Positions 15,937-23,347 of a stretch of DNA of 64,000 nt are shown piece after piece. Both the position numbers and the translations under genes were made by a program. The stretch lies in the NCBI GenBank assembly GCA_002423585.1, contig DIWS01000002.1:62001-126000 (forward strand), read 5' to 3'. Positions within the stretch are counted from its first letter, which is position 1, and every line of letters starts with the position of its first letter. Source of the stretch: Actinobacteria bacterium UBA6100 (lineage in GTDB: Bacteria; Actinomycetota; Coriobacteriia; Anaerosomatales; Anaerosomataceae). Below the pieces are notes generated by a model, which ran no database searches, was not told the origin of the DNA, and saw only the letters and a program-made list of their open reading frames with translations.

Positions 15937-16648
15937 ATGCGCTCATCCCTTCATCGGTCAGTCCGGGCGTGGGCGGGTTGCTCATGCCTTGCGGGTTTGT
16001 CAGGCGATGCTCGAGCAGGGAGCGGAAGCTGCGCACCTCGAGCCCGGCCGCGATCTCGTCCGCCAGGGCGGCGGCTTCTCTCGTGACGTATTCAGGACTG
16101 AATACCGCCGCCAGCTTGCGAGCCTGGGCGGGTGTCAGTCCCTTGCCTGACGCCTTCACGATCTCGTCCACCTCCGCCGCCGAAGGCTCGGGCGCGGGGG
16201 TGGCGGTAGGGGTATCTGGTACGGGTACGGGTACGGGTACGGGTACGGGTACGGGTGCAGTGTTACCAACGGTGTTTGTAACAGCGTTACTACCTGCGTT
16301 ACGTCGCCACTGACTGACACGCACGCGGGTAGTCTCTCGGTTGGCCTCCACCTGCTCGCGGCTCGGGTTGTAGTCGAGATAGTCATGCACGGTGTACCCG
16401 CGCTCTGCCTCGTGCCACAGTCCGACAGCGATAAGCTCGGCGGCGATGCGCACCGGCTCGATTGCGTGCGCCTCGAAGTCCACAAGGCGGCGGAGGTTCG
16501 CGCCAGGAATGAAACCGTCAGTGAGCATCCGAGCGCAGTAGCAGAGCCCAGCGATGTACAGCTCGACGGCGAAGGGGCGTGACGCGGGCTCGATCATGCC
16601 GAGCTTCGGATTGTCCGGGAAGTCATCGGACAGCTTCGCCCACGTCAT
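15920..16648 (-). CDS. Replication initiator-like protein with Pro-Val linker (242 aa)
   Basis: The N-terminal half (MTWAKLSDDFPDNPKLGMI, then HDYLDYNPSREQV) resembles phage replisome-organiser/DnaD-like N-domains, and the C-terminal part (SGKGLTPAQARKLAAVFSP... RSLLEHRLTNPQG) is a helical domain like those that contact the loader. They are joined by a low-complexity linker with six Pro-Val pairs encoded by a perfect hexanucleotide array. Translation is coupled to its neighbours on both sides (4-base and 17-base overlaps). Initiator function is inferred from domain shape and from the DnaC-like neighbour. Confidence 0.65.
   Translation of the reverse strand: MTWAKLSDDFPDNPKLGMIEPASRPFAVELYIAGLCYCARMLTDGFIPGANLRRLVDFEAHAIEPVRIAAELIAVGLWHEAERGYTVHDYLDYNPSREQVEANRETTRVRVSQWRRNAGSNAVTNTVGNTAPVPVPVPVPVPVPDTPTATPAPEPSAAEVDEIVKASGKGLTPAQARKLAAVFSPEYVTREAAALADEIAAGLEVRSFRSLLEHRLTNPQGMSNPPTPGLTDEGMSAYDAGI
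16221..16256. repeat. Six perfect tandem copies of ACGGGT
   Basis: Six head-to-tail 6-bp units encode the Pro-Val linker of the initiator-like protein on the minus strand. Because the unit is 6 bp, slippage would change linker length without shifting the frame. Confidence 0.95.
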
Positions 16649-16983
16649 AGCGGCTCGCCTCCTTCATCCCAGGACACGCGGCGGCGGCGTATATGCGCCT
16701 CGAGGTGGGGGTGTCTCTCGATCAACTTGCGCGAGAGGTAGGACGCCCACGAGTTGTTTAGCGCGTACGGCTCGAGCCCGTCGCCTGACGTGCGGCTCAA
16801 GTACAGCTCGTACCGTGCATTCTCGAGCAGGAGTTGAGGGCCGAACGTGTGCCCGCGTCCTGCCAGCTCGAGGGCGCGTGCTTCGATGAACGCCCACGCT
16901 TCGCGGCCTTGCGGCGTGCGTAGCCATTCCTCGCACCTCTGGGGGATACCGGCCGTGAGTAGGCTCATCTGTCGGGCGCTCAT
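16645..16983 (-). CDS. Element protein of unknown function (112 aa)
   Basis: A 112-residue protein starting MSARQMSLLTAGIPQ and containing EEWLRTPQGREAWAFIEARALEL, SWASYLSRKLIERHP and a basic end HIRRRRVSW. I do not recognise the family; the helical, basic C-terminus could bind nucleic acid. The ATG overlaps the 50-aa gene's stop by four bases and its stop overlaps the initiator-like ATG by four, so it is part of a coupled replication operon. Confidence 0.65.
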   Translation of the reverse strand: MSARQMSLLTAGIPQRCEEWLRTPQGREAWAFIEARALELAGRGHTFGPQLLLENARYELYLSRTSGDGLEPYALNNSWASYLSRKLIERHPHLEAHIRRRRVSWDEGGEPL

Positions 16984-17132
16984 GCCAACCGCCGCCCTCT
17001 CGCGTTCTGGGCGTCCGGGAGTGCGCCGAACATCACGGCCTCCGCTGATTCATCCCACGCCTCATCGGGCATCGGTTCGTCGTCTTCGAACGGGACGGCC
17101 TCGGAGTCCGGCCGTGTGATCTCGTCACTCAT
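16980..17132 (-). CDS. Small acidic protein (50 aa), easily missed
   Basis: The ATG at 17132 has AAGGAGG eight bases upstream and opens a 50-residue frame ending at 16980. The start overlaps the upstream stop (ATGA) and the stop overlaps the next start (ATGA), so it fills its slot exactly. The protein begins MSDEITRPDSEAVPF and is strongly acidic (EDDEPMPDEAWDESAEA) with a short basic tail. Function unknown; acidic small phage proteins often mimic DNA or bind host factors, but nothing here proves that. Confidence 0.7.
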   Translation of the reverse strand: MSDEITRPDSEAVPFEDDEPMPDEAWDESAEAVMFGALPDAQNARGRRLA

Positions 17133-17353
17133 TCCGGCCTCCTTCCGAGCGCGGGCGATGCGAGCGCGTCGAGATACGTACGGGTGACGATTCGCCAGGA
17201 GCGGCCTCGGCGGTATGCGCCCGGCACCCTGCCCGCGTCGAGATCGGTGCGAAGGGTGCGAGGATCCACCCGCTCGAAGGCGGCAAGCTCGGCAACGGTG
17301 GCAACGTCTGGCAGGTCCTCGGTTCTGACAGACGCGGCTCTAACGGCGGGCAT
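17129..17353 (-). CDS. Excisionase/MerR-like HTH protein (74 aa)
   Basis: A 74-residue DNA-binding protein whose core VATVAELAAFERVDPRTLRTDL and wing GAYRRGRSWRIVTRTYLDAL fit the HTH_17/excisionase family. It overlaps the XRE regulator gene by 14 bases and the 50-aa gene by four. It could serve as excisionase or as a secondary regulator of the operon. Confidence 0.7.
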   Translation of the reverse strand: MPAVRAASVRTEDLPDVATVAELAAFERVDPRTLRTDLDAGRVPGAYRRGRSWRIVTRTYLDALASPALGRRPE

Positions 17354-17546
17354 CGTCGTTCACGTCTTCGAGCAGCGCGGCGGGTTCCACGCCGAGCGCG
17401 GCGGCGAGCTTCTCGACCTGAACGGCGTACGGCTTCTGCCTACCTGACTCGATCAGCGAAACGGTAGTCGAGTGCAGGCCAGCGCGACGGGCAAGCTCGG
17501 ACTGACTCCACCCTCTCGCCTCTCGTAGTGCTCTGACTTCTGCCAT
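17340..17546 (-). CDS. XRE-family repressor (68 aa)
   Basis: The 68-residue protein is a single Cro/CI-type HTH: MAEVRALREARGWSQSELAR, AGLHSTTVSLIESGRQKPY, then VEKLAAALGVEPAALLED. ATG 17546 is chosen because GGAGG lies five to six bases upstream; an earlier in-frame start lacks one. The ribosome site overlaps the -35 box of the divergent plus-strand promoter, so a protein bound at this short intergenic region could control both directions, as in phage and satellite switches. Confidence 0.82.
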   Translation of the reverse strand: MAEVRALREARGWSQSELARRAGLHSTTVSLIESGRQKPYAVQVEKLAAALGVEPAALLEDVNDDARR

Positions 17547-17547
17547 G

Positions 17548-17576
17548 TTGACCTCCAATGTTCGGGCGGTTATCAT
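17548..17576 (+). promoter_or_regulatory. Promoter for the plus-strand unknown gene and integrase
   Basis: TTGACC (17548-17553), a 17-base spacer and TATCAT (17571-17576) form a good sigma-70-type promoter about 40 bases before GTG 17615. TATCA is repeated at 17571 and 17583, a possible operator for the neighbouring XRE protein. The 68-bp gap is shared with the divergent repressor operon. Confidence 0.6.
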
Positions 17577-17614
17577 GACACGTATCAAACCACGCGCCGT
17601 TAGGGGGTTCGTAA

Positions 17615-18424
17615 GTGACTACCACAGCAGCTGACTTCTGGGCCGAGCTTGGGAATCCGAACCAGCACGTGCGGGGATTCCTGGAGGAGCGCGGCCTCCT
17701 GAGTGAGTACCTGAACGGACTCAGCGCCCAAGAGCGCGAGCTGACCGTCGAAGATGCCTGCGGTATCCGCGACTCGCTCGAGCGCCACGGCCTCGTGTGG
17801 AGAAGCGGCGGCGACGAACTCGAGGCGTCCGACGATAGCGACGGCCGTTGGGTATTACTCCATGACCTCGGCAAGCGTTGGGCAGACGATGTGGGTGCCT
17901 CCGCGCCTCCCGCTCCGCTTCGATTCAGGTGCGGCTACGAGTGGGATGCGCTCGGCCAGGTCCCCAGGGTGTCGCTCGACTTCGACGGGCGTGTATCGCT
18001 CAGAGCGGTCCTGTCGGGAGTCCGCTCCATGTGGCCGCTCATGGCCGCGAACGGTTGGGTACGGCGCACCCGCCCGCTCGGAGATCGCAAGCTGGCACTC
18101 GTTCGTTTCGTCTGTCTCGAGACTGAGATCGGCACGGGTTGGGAGGATAGGCGGAAGGCATGGAACGAGGCGCACCCCGAGGCGGAGTATCCCGACAGGT
18201 GGTCCCTTCGGAGCGACTTCAGCAAGGCCGAGGAATCACTCACAGGACAGCGCGGCGGACTCGCGCGGTTCTATGACGCCGAGCAGCGCCAGCGTGCGAT
18301 GCCTCAGCCGCTCGACACACGTACGGCCGAGGAGATCATCGCCTCCACACTGAAGTCAGATGCCGCGCGTAGAGTGGCGGCGAACGCGGGGGACGCGGAA
18401 GGGGGACACAATGGCAAGCCGTAG
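17615..18424 (+). CDS. Element protein of unknown function (269 aa)
   Basis: A 269-residue soluble protein starting at GTG 17615 that overlaps the integrase start by 14 bases. I recognise no family. Visible features are an N-terminal helical region (ADFWAELGNPNQHVRGFLEERG), a central beta-rich block with WVLLHDLGKRWADD and PRVSLDFDGRVSLRAVLSGV, a tryptophan-containing segment LVRFVCLETEIGTGWEDRRK and a charged C-terminus with ETEEII-like helices. It is the only cargo-sized gene of the element and the first gene after the divergent promoter, so an immunity, defence or helper-interference role is possible but unproven. Confidence 0.6.
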   Translation: MTTTAADFWAELGNPNQHVRGFLEERGLLSEYLNGLSAQERELTVEDACGIRDSLERHGLVWRSGGDELEASDDSDGRWVLLHDLGKRWADDVGASAPPAPLRFRCGYEWDALGQVPRVSLDFDGRVSLRAVLSGVRSMWPLMAANGWVRRTRPLGDRKLALVRFVCLETEIGTGWEDRRKAWNEAHPEAEYPDRWSLRSDFSKAEESLTGQRGGLARFYDAEQRQRAMPQPLDTRTAEEIIASTLKSDAARRVAANAGDAEGGHNGKP

Positions 18425-19649
18425 ACAGAAGGGCACCGGCACCGTCGTTCACCTCGAAGGCGACAAGTACCGCGTCTTCATCGTGAAGGACGGGCGGCGG
18501 CTGTCTCGTGTGTTCTCGGCACGCAATCAGACGGAAGCGAACCGGGCGGCGGACGGTGTACGCCTCGAGCTTCTGGCGGACCACGTGAAGCGCCAGGACG
18601 CGGGCGGAGCCGAGCGCGAGCAGCGCAAGGCATGGACCGTCGAACGGTACGTGAAGCATTACCTCGAGACGTGGGCACCCTACCACCTGGCGGACACGAC
18701 GCGGACGCGGTACGCCTCGATCTACAAGCACAACGTCTGCCCGTACATCGGCAAGCGGCGTATGAGCGAAGTCACGGCCTCTGACCTGACGGCCATGTAC
18801 TCGGCGCTCGGCTCGCCCAACTCCCGCCAGCGCGGCGGAGCGGGTGCGCTGTCCGGCCTGACGATCTCGACGGTGCACAACGTGGTCCGCTCGCTGTTCA
18901 CCTTCGCTGTCGAGATCCTGGGTGACTTCGACGTGAACCCGGCCGCAAGCAAGGCGGCAAGGCCGAAGGTGGACCGTACGCCCAAGCGGCCGCGTGCGCT
19001 CGACGTGGCGACGGTGGAGGGGTTCGTGAAGGTGACGGCGGAGAAGGCATCCGACATTGCGGTGCCCGTCATGCTGTCCGCGTACCTCGGCACGCGCCGG
19101 GGCGAGACTGTCGGCTTGCGTTGGGATGATCTCGACGCCGAGGCGAAGACGATAACGGTACGCCGGTCAGTGTCTCGCACGGTGGCGGACGGCCGGAGGG
19201 TGAAGGGTACAAAGACGGACAAGCAGCGCACGATACCGCTCGACACTCACACGCTGGCGGAGCTGAAGCGCATACAGCGCGAGCAGCGCGAGGCGCGGCT
19301 GTCCCTCGGGCGCGGGTGGCAGGGCGCGAAGACTCCCGCCGAGGACTTCATCGCCACGAACCCGGACGGCTCGGGCATGAACCCGAACGTATTCGGCGCG
19401 AGGTTCCGTACCTTCTGCGAGCAGGAGAAGATCGCGGGCGTCACTCCCCACGTCCTCCGCCATGCCTGGGTTTCGCAGATGATCGCGCTCGGCTTCGACG
19501 CGGTGACGATCTCGGCAATGTCCGGGCACTCGCCCGATGTACTCCTGAAGACGTACGCTCATGCCTTCGACGCACGCAAGCGCGAGGCTATGGACGCACT
19601 CGGAGAAGCACGGAAGACGGCCCGAACGGCCGTATATGCACACGGATAG
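18411..19649 (+). CDS. int: Tyrosine site-specific integrase
   Basis: The 412-residue protein is a phage-type tyrosine recombinase that would insert and excise the element at tRNA-Thr. An N-terminal AP2-like arm-binding domain (about 1-60) is followed by a SAM-like core-binding domain (74-172) and the catalytic domain with R229 (GTRRGE), a lysine in KTDKQRT (about 268-271), H347-x-x-R350, H373 (GHS) and Y382 (TYAH). All catalytic residues are present, so it should be active. ATG 18411 has GGAAGGGGG upstream. The last codons lie inside the right copy of the 25-bp repeat, and the intact tRNA follows about 110 bp downstream. Confidence 0.94.
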   Translation: MASRRQKGTGTVVHLEGDKYRVFIVKDGRRLSRVFSARNQTEANRAADGVRLELLADHVKRQDAGGAEREQRKAWTVERYVKHYLETWAPYHLADTTRTRYASIYKHNVCPYIGKRRMSEVTASDLTAMYSALGSPNSRQRGGAGALSGLTISTVHNVVRSLFTFAVEILGDFDVNPAASKAARPKVDRTPKRPRALDVATVEGFVKVTAEKASDIAVPVMLSAYLGTRRGETVGLRWDDLDAEAKTITVRRSVSRTVADGRRVKGTKTDKQRTIPLDTHTLAELKRIQREQREARLSLGRGWQGAKTPAEDFIATNPDGSGMNPNVFGARFRTFCEQEKIAGVTPHVLRHAWVSQMIALGFDAVTISAMSGHSPDVLLKTYAHAFDARKREAMDALGEARKTARTAVYAHG

Positions 19650-19658
19650 TACACACGG
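19634..19658. repeat. 25-bp direct repeat, right copy
   Basis: Identical to 13021-13045. It overlaps the last five codons and stop of the integrase gene. Probable arm-type binding site; the alternative is a trace of an earlier integrase gene end left by a previous element at the same tRNA. Confidence 0.6.
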
Positions 19659-19678
19659 ACGATGCTAGGCACCCTGAC

Positions 19679-19712
19679 AAGCAAAGCAAAGGGCCCCCGT
19701 TTCCGAGGGCCC
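19679..19712 (-). terminator. Element-encoded terminator for tRNA-Thr
   Basis: GGGCCC (19691-19696 and 19707-19712) forms a stem with an inner CG pair region; on the minus strand it is followed by TTTGCTTTGCTTG. It lies about 47 bases after the tRNA-Thr CCA end and replaces the chromosomal terminator now stranded at 12829-12860. Confidence 0.6.
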
Positions 19713-19758
19713 GAGCGACAGAAACAGCAGGTCAGAGCCTATGTCTGTCGCGTTCATT

Positions 19759-19806
19759 CTGTGGAGCCGACGAGCGGATTCGAACCGCTGACCTGCGCAT
19801 TACGAG
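19759..19806. repeat. attR: 48-bp core repeat within tRNA-Thr
   Basis: Right attachment site, identical to 12868-12915. It reaches from three bases beyond the CCA end into the anticodon loop. Integration restores a full tRNA on this side. Confidence 0.9.
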
Positions 19807-19837
19807 TGCGCTGCTCTACCAGCTGAGCTACGTCGGC
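19762..19837 (-). tRNA. tRNA-Thr (anticodon CGU)
   Basis: The 76-nt gene folds as a full cloverleaf on the minus strand: acceptor GCCGACG/CGTCGGC, D-arm GCTCAGCTGGTAGAGC, anticodon stem GCGCA/TGCGC with loop CTCGTAA, and T-arm with GGTTCGAATCC. The anticodon at 19804-19802 is CGT, reading ACG threonine codons. CCA is encoded. The 3' half is supplied by the integrated element. Confidence 0.97.
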
Positions 19838-19846
19838 CTGTCTGTG

Positions 19847-21025
19847 CTACTCGCTTGCCGTACTCCCGCCTTCGGGCCGCGGCCGGCGCCTGCGCCTGCG
19901 GCGCGTGCTGCTCGACGGTGCCTGCCCCTCGGGTGCCTGTGCCGCCTGCTGCGGCTTGGGCGCCCTGTCCTTCGGCTGACGCTGCTTGGGACCCTGCGAC
20001 CCGCCCTTCGGCGTGTCCGCCTTGGCCTTCTGCGAGCCACCCTCCTGCTTCTGCCCGCTGCCCGAACGCTTGCGCCGGGAACCCTCGGGCCGCTGCTTAC
20101 CACCCTGCACCTCGGCCGAACGCTCGGCCTCCCGAAGCGTCGGCGTGGTCCCGTGCGCCAGCGTGATGGCGGCAGCCTGCTGGGTCACCGCGTCCGCACT
20201 GAGCTTGCAAGGGCATCCCCTGCCGGCACTGCAGTCGAGCGCCTCAAGCGGGACCGTGATCTCCGGTCCCCCCTGCTGGCGGACCGTGAGCGTCTCCCGT
20301 GGGATGTTCATCCCTGAGATGCGCCCCGCCGAACCGTCGGGGAAGTCCACGATCGTGCCGCACTTCGGAGCACGCTGCTTGAAATCCTTGTACGCGTCGT
20401 ACTCGTACCGCAAACAGCACATGAGTCTGCCACAGAGCCCGCTTATCTTCAAGGGATTCAGCGGCAGGTCCTGCTCCTTGGCCATCCGGATGGAAACAGG
20501 CTGGAACTCACCGGCGAAACGCACGCAGCACAGCGGCTGACCGCAGTGGCCGAGGCCGCCGATCATCCGCGCTTCGTCGCGCACGCCCACCTGCCGCATG
20601 TCGATGCGGTTATGGAGTTCGGCCGCGAGTTCGCGAACGAGTTCGCGGAAGTCCACACGCTCCTCGGCCGCGAAGTAGAAGACCACCTTCGAGTCGTCGA
20701 AGAGATGCTCGACGCCGATGGGTTTCATCTCGAGCTTGTGTTTGGCCACGAGCGCCCTGAAGCGCTCCAGTTCGGTGCGCTCACGCTCGAGCAGCACCTC
20801 CGCGCGCGCGTGGTCGTTCTCGTCGGCGACGCGCACGACCGGCTTGAGCTCGGCGGGCACCTCGGCAGGATCCACCTCGTGTGGCGCCATCACGACGTCG
20901 CCGTACTCCTGACCGCGTTCGGTCGAGACGATCACATGGTCGCCCTCTTCGGGCGTCGAGCCGGCGGGATCGAACCACAAGACCTTGCCGGCGTACCGTA
21001 GCTTCACTCCCACTACCGTGGGCAT
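19847..21025 (-). CDS. ricT: PSP1-domain protein RicT/YaaT
   Basis: The 392-residue protein belongs to the YaaT/RicT family, which in Bacillus forms a cysteine-rich Fe-S complex that affects RNA processing and development. Residues 1 to about 270 make the PSP1 domain with the conserved clusters GHCGQPLCC, SGLCGRLMCCLRYE and CSAGRGCPC. The last about 110 residues are a basic, low-complexity tail rich in Lys, Gln, Pro and Arg, typical of extended actinobacterial versions. It overlaps holB by 13 bases; tmk-holB-ricT is a widely conserved order. Confidence 0.9.
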   Translation of the reverse strand: MPTVVGVKLRYAGKVLWFDPAGSTPEEGDHVIVSTERGQEYGDVVMAPHEVDPAEVPAELKPVVRVADENDHARAEVLLERERTELERFRALVAKHKLEMKPIGVEHLFDDSKVVFYFAAEERVDFRELVRELAAELHNRIDMRQVGVRDEARMIGGLGHCGQPLCCVRFAGEFQPVSIRMAKEQDLPLNPLKISGLCGRLMCCLRYEYDAYKDFKQRAPKCGTIVDFPDGSAGRISGMNIPRETLTVRQQGGPEITVPLEALDCSAGRGCPCKLSADAVTQQAAAITLAHGTTPTLREAERSAEVQGGKQRPEGSRRKRSGSGQKQEGGSQKAKADTPKGGSQGPKQRQPKDRAPKPQQAAQAPEGQAPSSSTRRRRRRRPRPEGGSTASE

Positions 21026-22143
21026 CGTAAGACCTCCTGTATGTCGAACAGCATGGCCTCGACGACCAGCTGGGGAGACACATTATAGGCTATGCGTTCG
21101 CGGGCCGTGCGCACGCATTCGAGCGCACGTAATGCGGCCGGCACACTGATCACCGCCGCGACCTCCGCGGTCGCATCGGCCGTGTCGATGTTGTTCACCA
21201 GTTCGGGCATGTCCCGCGACATCACGAGGCAGTCGCGCAGCCAACTCTCTGTCACGCTGAGGATCTCGGTGATGCCGTCACGCTCGTATGCGGTGAGTTC
21301 GCGCTTGTGCCGCTTCTCCATGCGCGCGGCCACACCCTTGGAGAGGTACTCGCGTGCCTCCTCGGCCTCTTCGGCCTGCGCGCCCTTCATCTCCTCGACC
21401 GGTGCACGGACAGCTGTGAGCAATTCCCGGGCCGCAACGAGCACGTCGTGGCCGTCCATCACGATCAAGCGTTTGAGGATCGCCATGATCGCGGCACGTG
21501 CGTTGCGGCGGCCCGTGGAGTTCAGAAAGTCGATGGCACGCGGCATCACCTGACCGGCGGCAGCGAGCGCCGCACGGGCCTCGTCCTCGCTCGCGCCCGT
21601 GCGCTCCACCACGAGCGCGCGGGCCGTCGACGGGGCCACCGGCGAGAAGCGCACCACCTGACACCGGGACGCGATGGTGGGCAGCACGTCGTCGAAGTCG
21701 CCGGCGAGCAGGATGATCACCACGTCCCCGGGCGGCTCCTCGAGGGTCTTCAGGAAGGCGTTGGCCGAGGCGTCGTTGAAGCGGTCGACACTCTCGAGCA
21801 CGTAGACCTTGCGCGGAGCCTCGATCGGCTTGAGGTTCACATCGTGGATGACGTCGTGGATCTGGCTGACCACGTAGGTGACGCCTTCGGGGGCCACCAG
21901 GTGGAAATCGGGATGCGTGGCCGAGCGGATCCTTCGGCACGTACCGCACGACCCGCATGCGCCGTCGTCACAGAACAGCGCACACGCCAGCGCGCGGGCC
22001 GCCGTCTTCTTCCCGGTGCCGGTGGGACCGACGAACAGGTAGGCGTGCGAGACCGCATCACCTTCGGCAGCGCGCCTCAGGTAGGTCGCAGCCCGCTTCT
22101 GCCCGACGAGGTCGTCCCACGCGCACGCCCGCACGCGGATCAC
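21013..22143 (-). CDS. holB: DNA polymerase III delta-prime subunit
   Basis: HolB is a clamp-loader subunit that helps load the sliding clamp. The 376-residue AAA+ protein has DLVGQKRAATYLRRA, Walker A GPTGTGKKT (about residues 40-48), the zinc-binding CDDGACGSCGTC insertion typical of delta-prime/tau, and SVDRFNDASANAFLKTLEEPP. The helical C-terminal collar is full length. It overlaps both tmk (4 bases) and ricT (13 bases). Confidence 0.93.
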   Translation of the reverse strand: MIRVRACAWDDLVGQKRAATYLRRAAEGDAVSHAYLFVGPTGTGKKTAARALACALFCDDGACGSCGTCRRIRSATHPDFHLVAPEGVTYVVSQIHDVIHDVNLKPIEAPRKVYVLESVDRFNDASANAFLKTLEEPPGDVVIILLAGDFDDVLPTIASRCQVVRFSPVAPSTARALVVERTGASEDEARAALAAAGQVMPRAIDFLNSTGRRNARAAIMAILKRLIVMDGHDVLVAARELLTAVRAPVEEMKGAQAEEAEEAREYLSKGVAARMEKRHKRELTAYERDGITEILSVTESWLRDCLVMSRDMPELVNNIDTADATAEVAAVISVPAALRALECVRTARERIAYNVSPQLVVEAMLFDIQEVLRCPR

Positions 22144-22781
22144 ACCCGCCCGGGCCGGACGAGCAGCGGCTCCACGTACGCCCAGACGACCGCCGCCACC
22201 TCGTCCACCGGAGCGCGCGGCACGACTTTGATCCGATCCGGCTCGGCAGCGGCCATCTCGAGATAGCCCTCCCGCACGCGTTCGTGGAAATCGTGCCCTG
22301 CGGCCTCGAGGCGATCGGCCCCCTCGGCGGTGGCCTGCTCAAGTCCCGAAACGGCGTCGACGTCGAGGAGCAGTGTGAGGTCGGGCGCGAGGCCGCCCGT
22401 GGCGATGCGATTAAGCTCGCGCACCTCGTCCACCGGCAGCACCGCCCGGCCGTAGCCCTGGTAGGCCACGCTCGAGTCGGCGTAGCGGTCGCACAGCACG
22501 ATGACGCCTTCGGCAAGCGCCGGGCGATAGTGCGTCTCCACGAGTTGCGCCCGGCTGGCTTCGTAGAGCAGGAGCTCGGCACGCACACCGAGGCCCTCGT
22601 GTATGGGATCGAGCACGATCTCCCGTATGCGCTCGCCGGCATCCCCGGGCACCACACCGCCGGGTTCGCGGAAGGTGCGCACCTCATGGCCGAGCTCGCG
22701 CAGACGCGCGGCGAGCAGTGCGATCTGGGTCGACTTGCCCGAGCCGTCGCCGCCCTCAAACGTGATGAACAGCCCGCTCAC
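22140..22781 (-). CDS. tmk: Thymidylate kinase
   Basis: Tmk phosphorylates dTMP to dTDP. The 213-residue enzyme starts VSGLFITFEGGDGSGKST with the P-loop, followed by FREPGG (the dTMP-binding DR(E)P-type motif), LLYEASRAQLVE, and CDRYADSSVAYQGYGR in the LID region. GTG 22781 is preferred over an ATG 24 bases upstream: it overlaps the fumB stop as GTGA and has GGGGAGG upstream. Having tmk directly coupled to fumB links nucleotide/replication genes to the fumarase operon. Confidence 0.93.
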   Translation of the reverse strand: MSGLFITFEGGDGSGKSTQIALLAARLRELGHEVRTFREPGGVVPGDAGERIREIVLDPIHEGLGVRAELLLYEASRAQLVETHYRPALAEGVIVLCDRYADSSVAYQGYGRAVLPVDEVRELNRIATGGLAPDLTLLLDVDAVSGLEQATAEGADRLEAAGHDFHERVREGYLEMAAAEPDRIKVVPRAPVDEVAAVVWAYVEPLLVRPGRV

Positions 22782-23347
22782 CTCCGGCCCTCCCCTGCAG
22801 CCCACTCATCGCGCGCCTCCGCATAGAGGTCATGCCCCTGCGCGTCGATCGCAACCCACACCGGGAAGTCGTCGAGCTCCATGCGCACGAGCGCCTCGGT
22901 GCCGAGATCGTCGTAGGCGACCGGTTCGGCCGAAGAGACATGCGTCGCAAGCAGCGCCGCCGCCCCACCGGTAGCCGCGAGGTAGACCGCCCCGTGCGTC
23001 CGACAGGCATCGCGCACCGCTTCCGAACGCGCACCCTTGCCGATCGTCGCCGCTATCCCCGCGGCGAGCAGAACGGGCGTCCAGGCATCCATGCGCCGGG
23101 CGGTGGTGGGACCCACCGACCCTGCGGGTCGCCCCGCCGCGGGAGGTGTGGGGCCCGCGTAGAACAGCACGGCCCCCGCCAGGTCGTACGGCAGCACGCC
23201 ATCGCGATCGAGCTGGGCGGCTATCCTCGCGTGCGTCGCATCGCGGGCCGTGAAGACCGGCCCCGATAGCAGCACGGGAGTACCGACGCGCAGCGCCCGC
23301 AGCTGCGCGATGTCGCCCGGCAGCGTGATGCGGATAGGATCACTCAT
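22778..23347 (-). CDS. fumB: Fumarate hydratase, beta subunit (class I, Fe-S type)
   Basis: The 189-residue protein is the C-terminal half of a two-subunit class I fumarase, which interconverts fumarate and malate. It shows the swivelling-domain motifs: LRVGTPVLLSGPVFTARDATH, YAGPTPPAAGRPAGSVGPTTARRMD and IGKGARSEAV, the segment holding substrate-binding residues. ATG 23347 overlaps the transporter stop by eight bases. Its alpha partner is not adjacent but lies on the other side of the MFS gene. Confidence 0.9.
   Translation of the reverse strand: MSDPIRITLPGDIAQLRALRVGTPVLLSGPVFTARDATHARIAAQLDRDGVLPYDLAGAVLFYAGPTPPAAGRPAGSVGPTTARRMDAWTPVLLAAGIAATIGKGARSEAVRDACRTHGAVYLAATGGAAALLATHVSSAEPVAYDDLGTEALVRMELDDFPVWVAIDAQGHDLYAEARDEWAAGEGRR

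Larger units (their letters stand above)
12868..19806. mobile_element. 6.9-kb tRNA-Thr-integrated satellite-like element
   Basis: The element is delimited by 48-bp direct repeats and has its integrase gene beside the intact tRNA. Content, left to right: HTH/excisionase-like gene and partner (plus strand), a 616-bp repeat-rich gap, then on the minus strand an eight-gene overlapping operon (XRE regulator, HTH protein, 50-aa ORF, 112-aa ORF, replication initiator-like, DnaC-like, HK97-gp10-like, 96-aa ORF), and on the plus strand a 269-aa unknown protein and integrase. No terminase, portal, capsid, FtsK/Tra or relaxase gene is seen. Layout (repressor and integrase back to back, replication module leading away) recalls phage satellites or small integrating replicons; that label is inference. 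Confidence 0.88.

Noticed and set aside
16221..16256. Hexamer array as replication iterons
   Set aside because: Units are too short, directly abutting and explained as a Pro-Val linker code.
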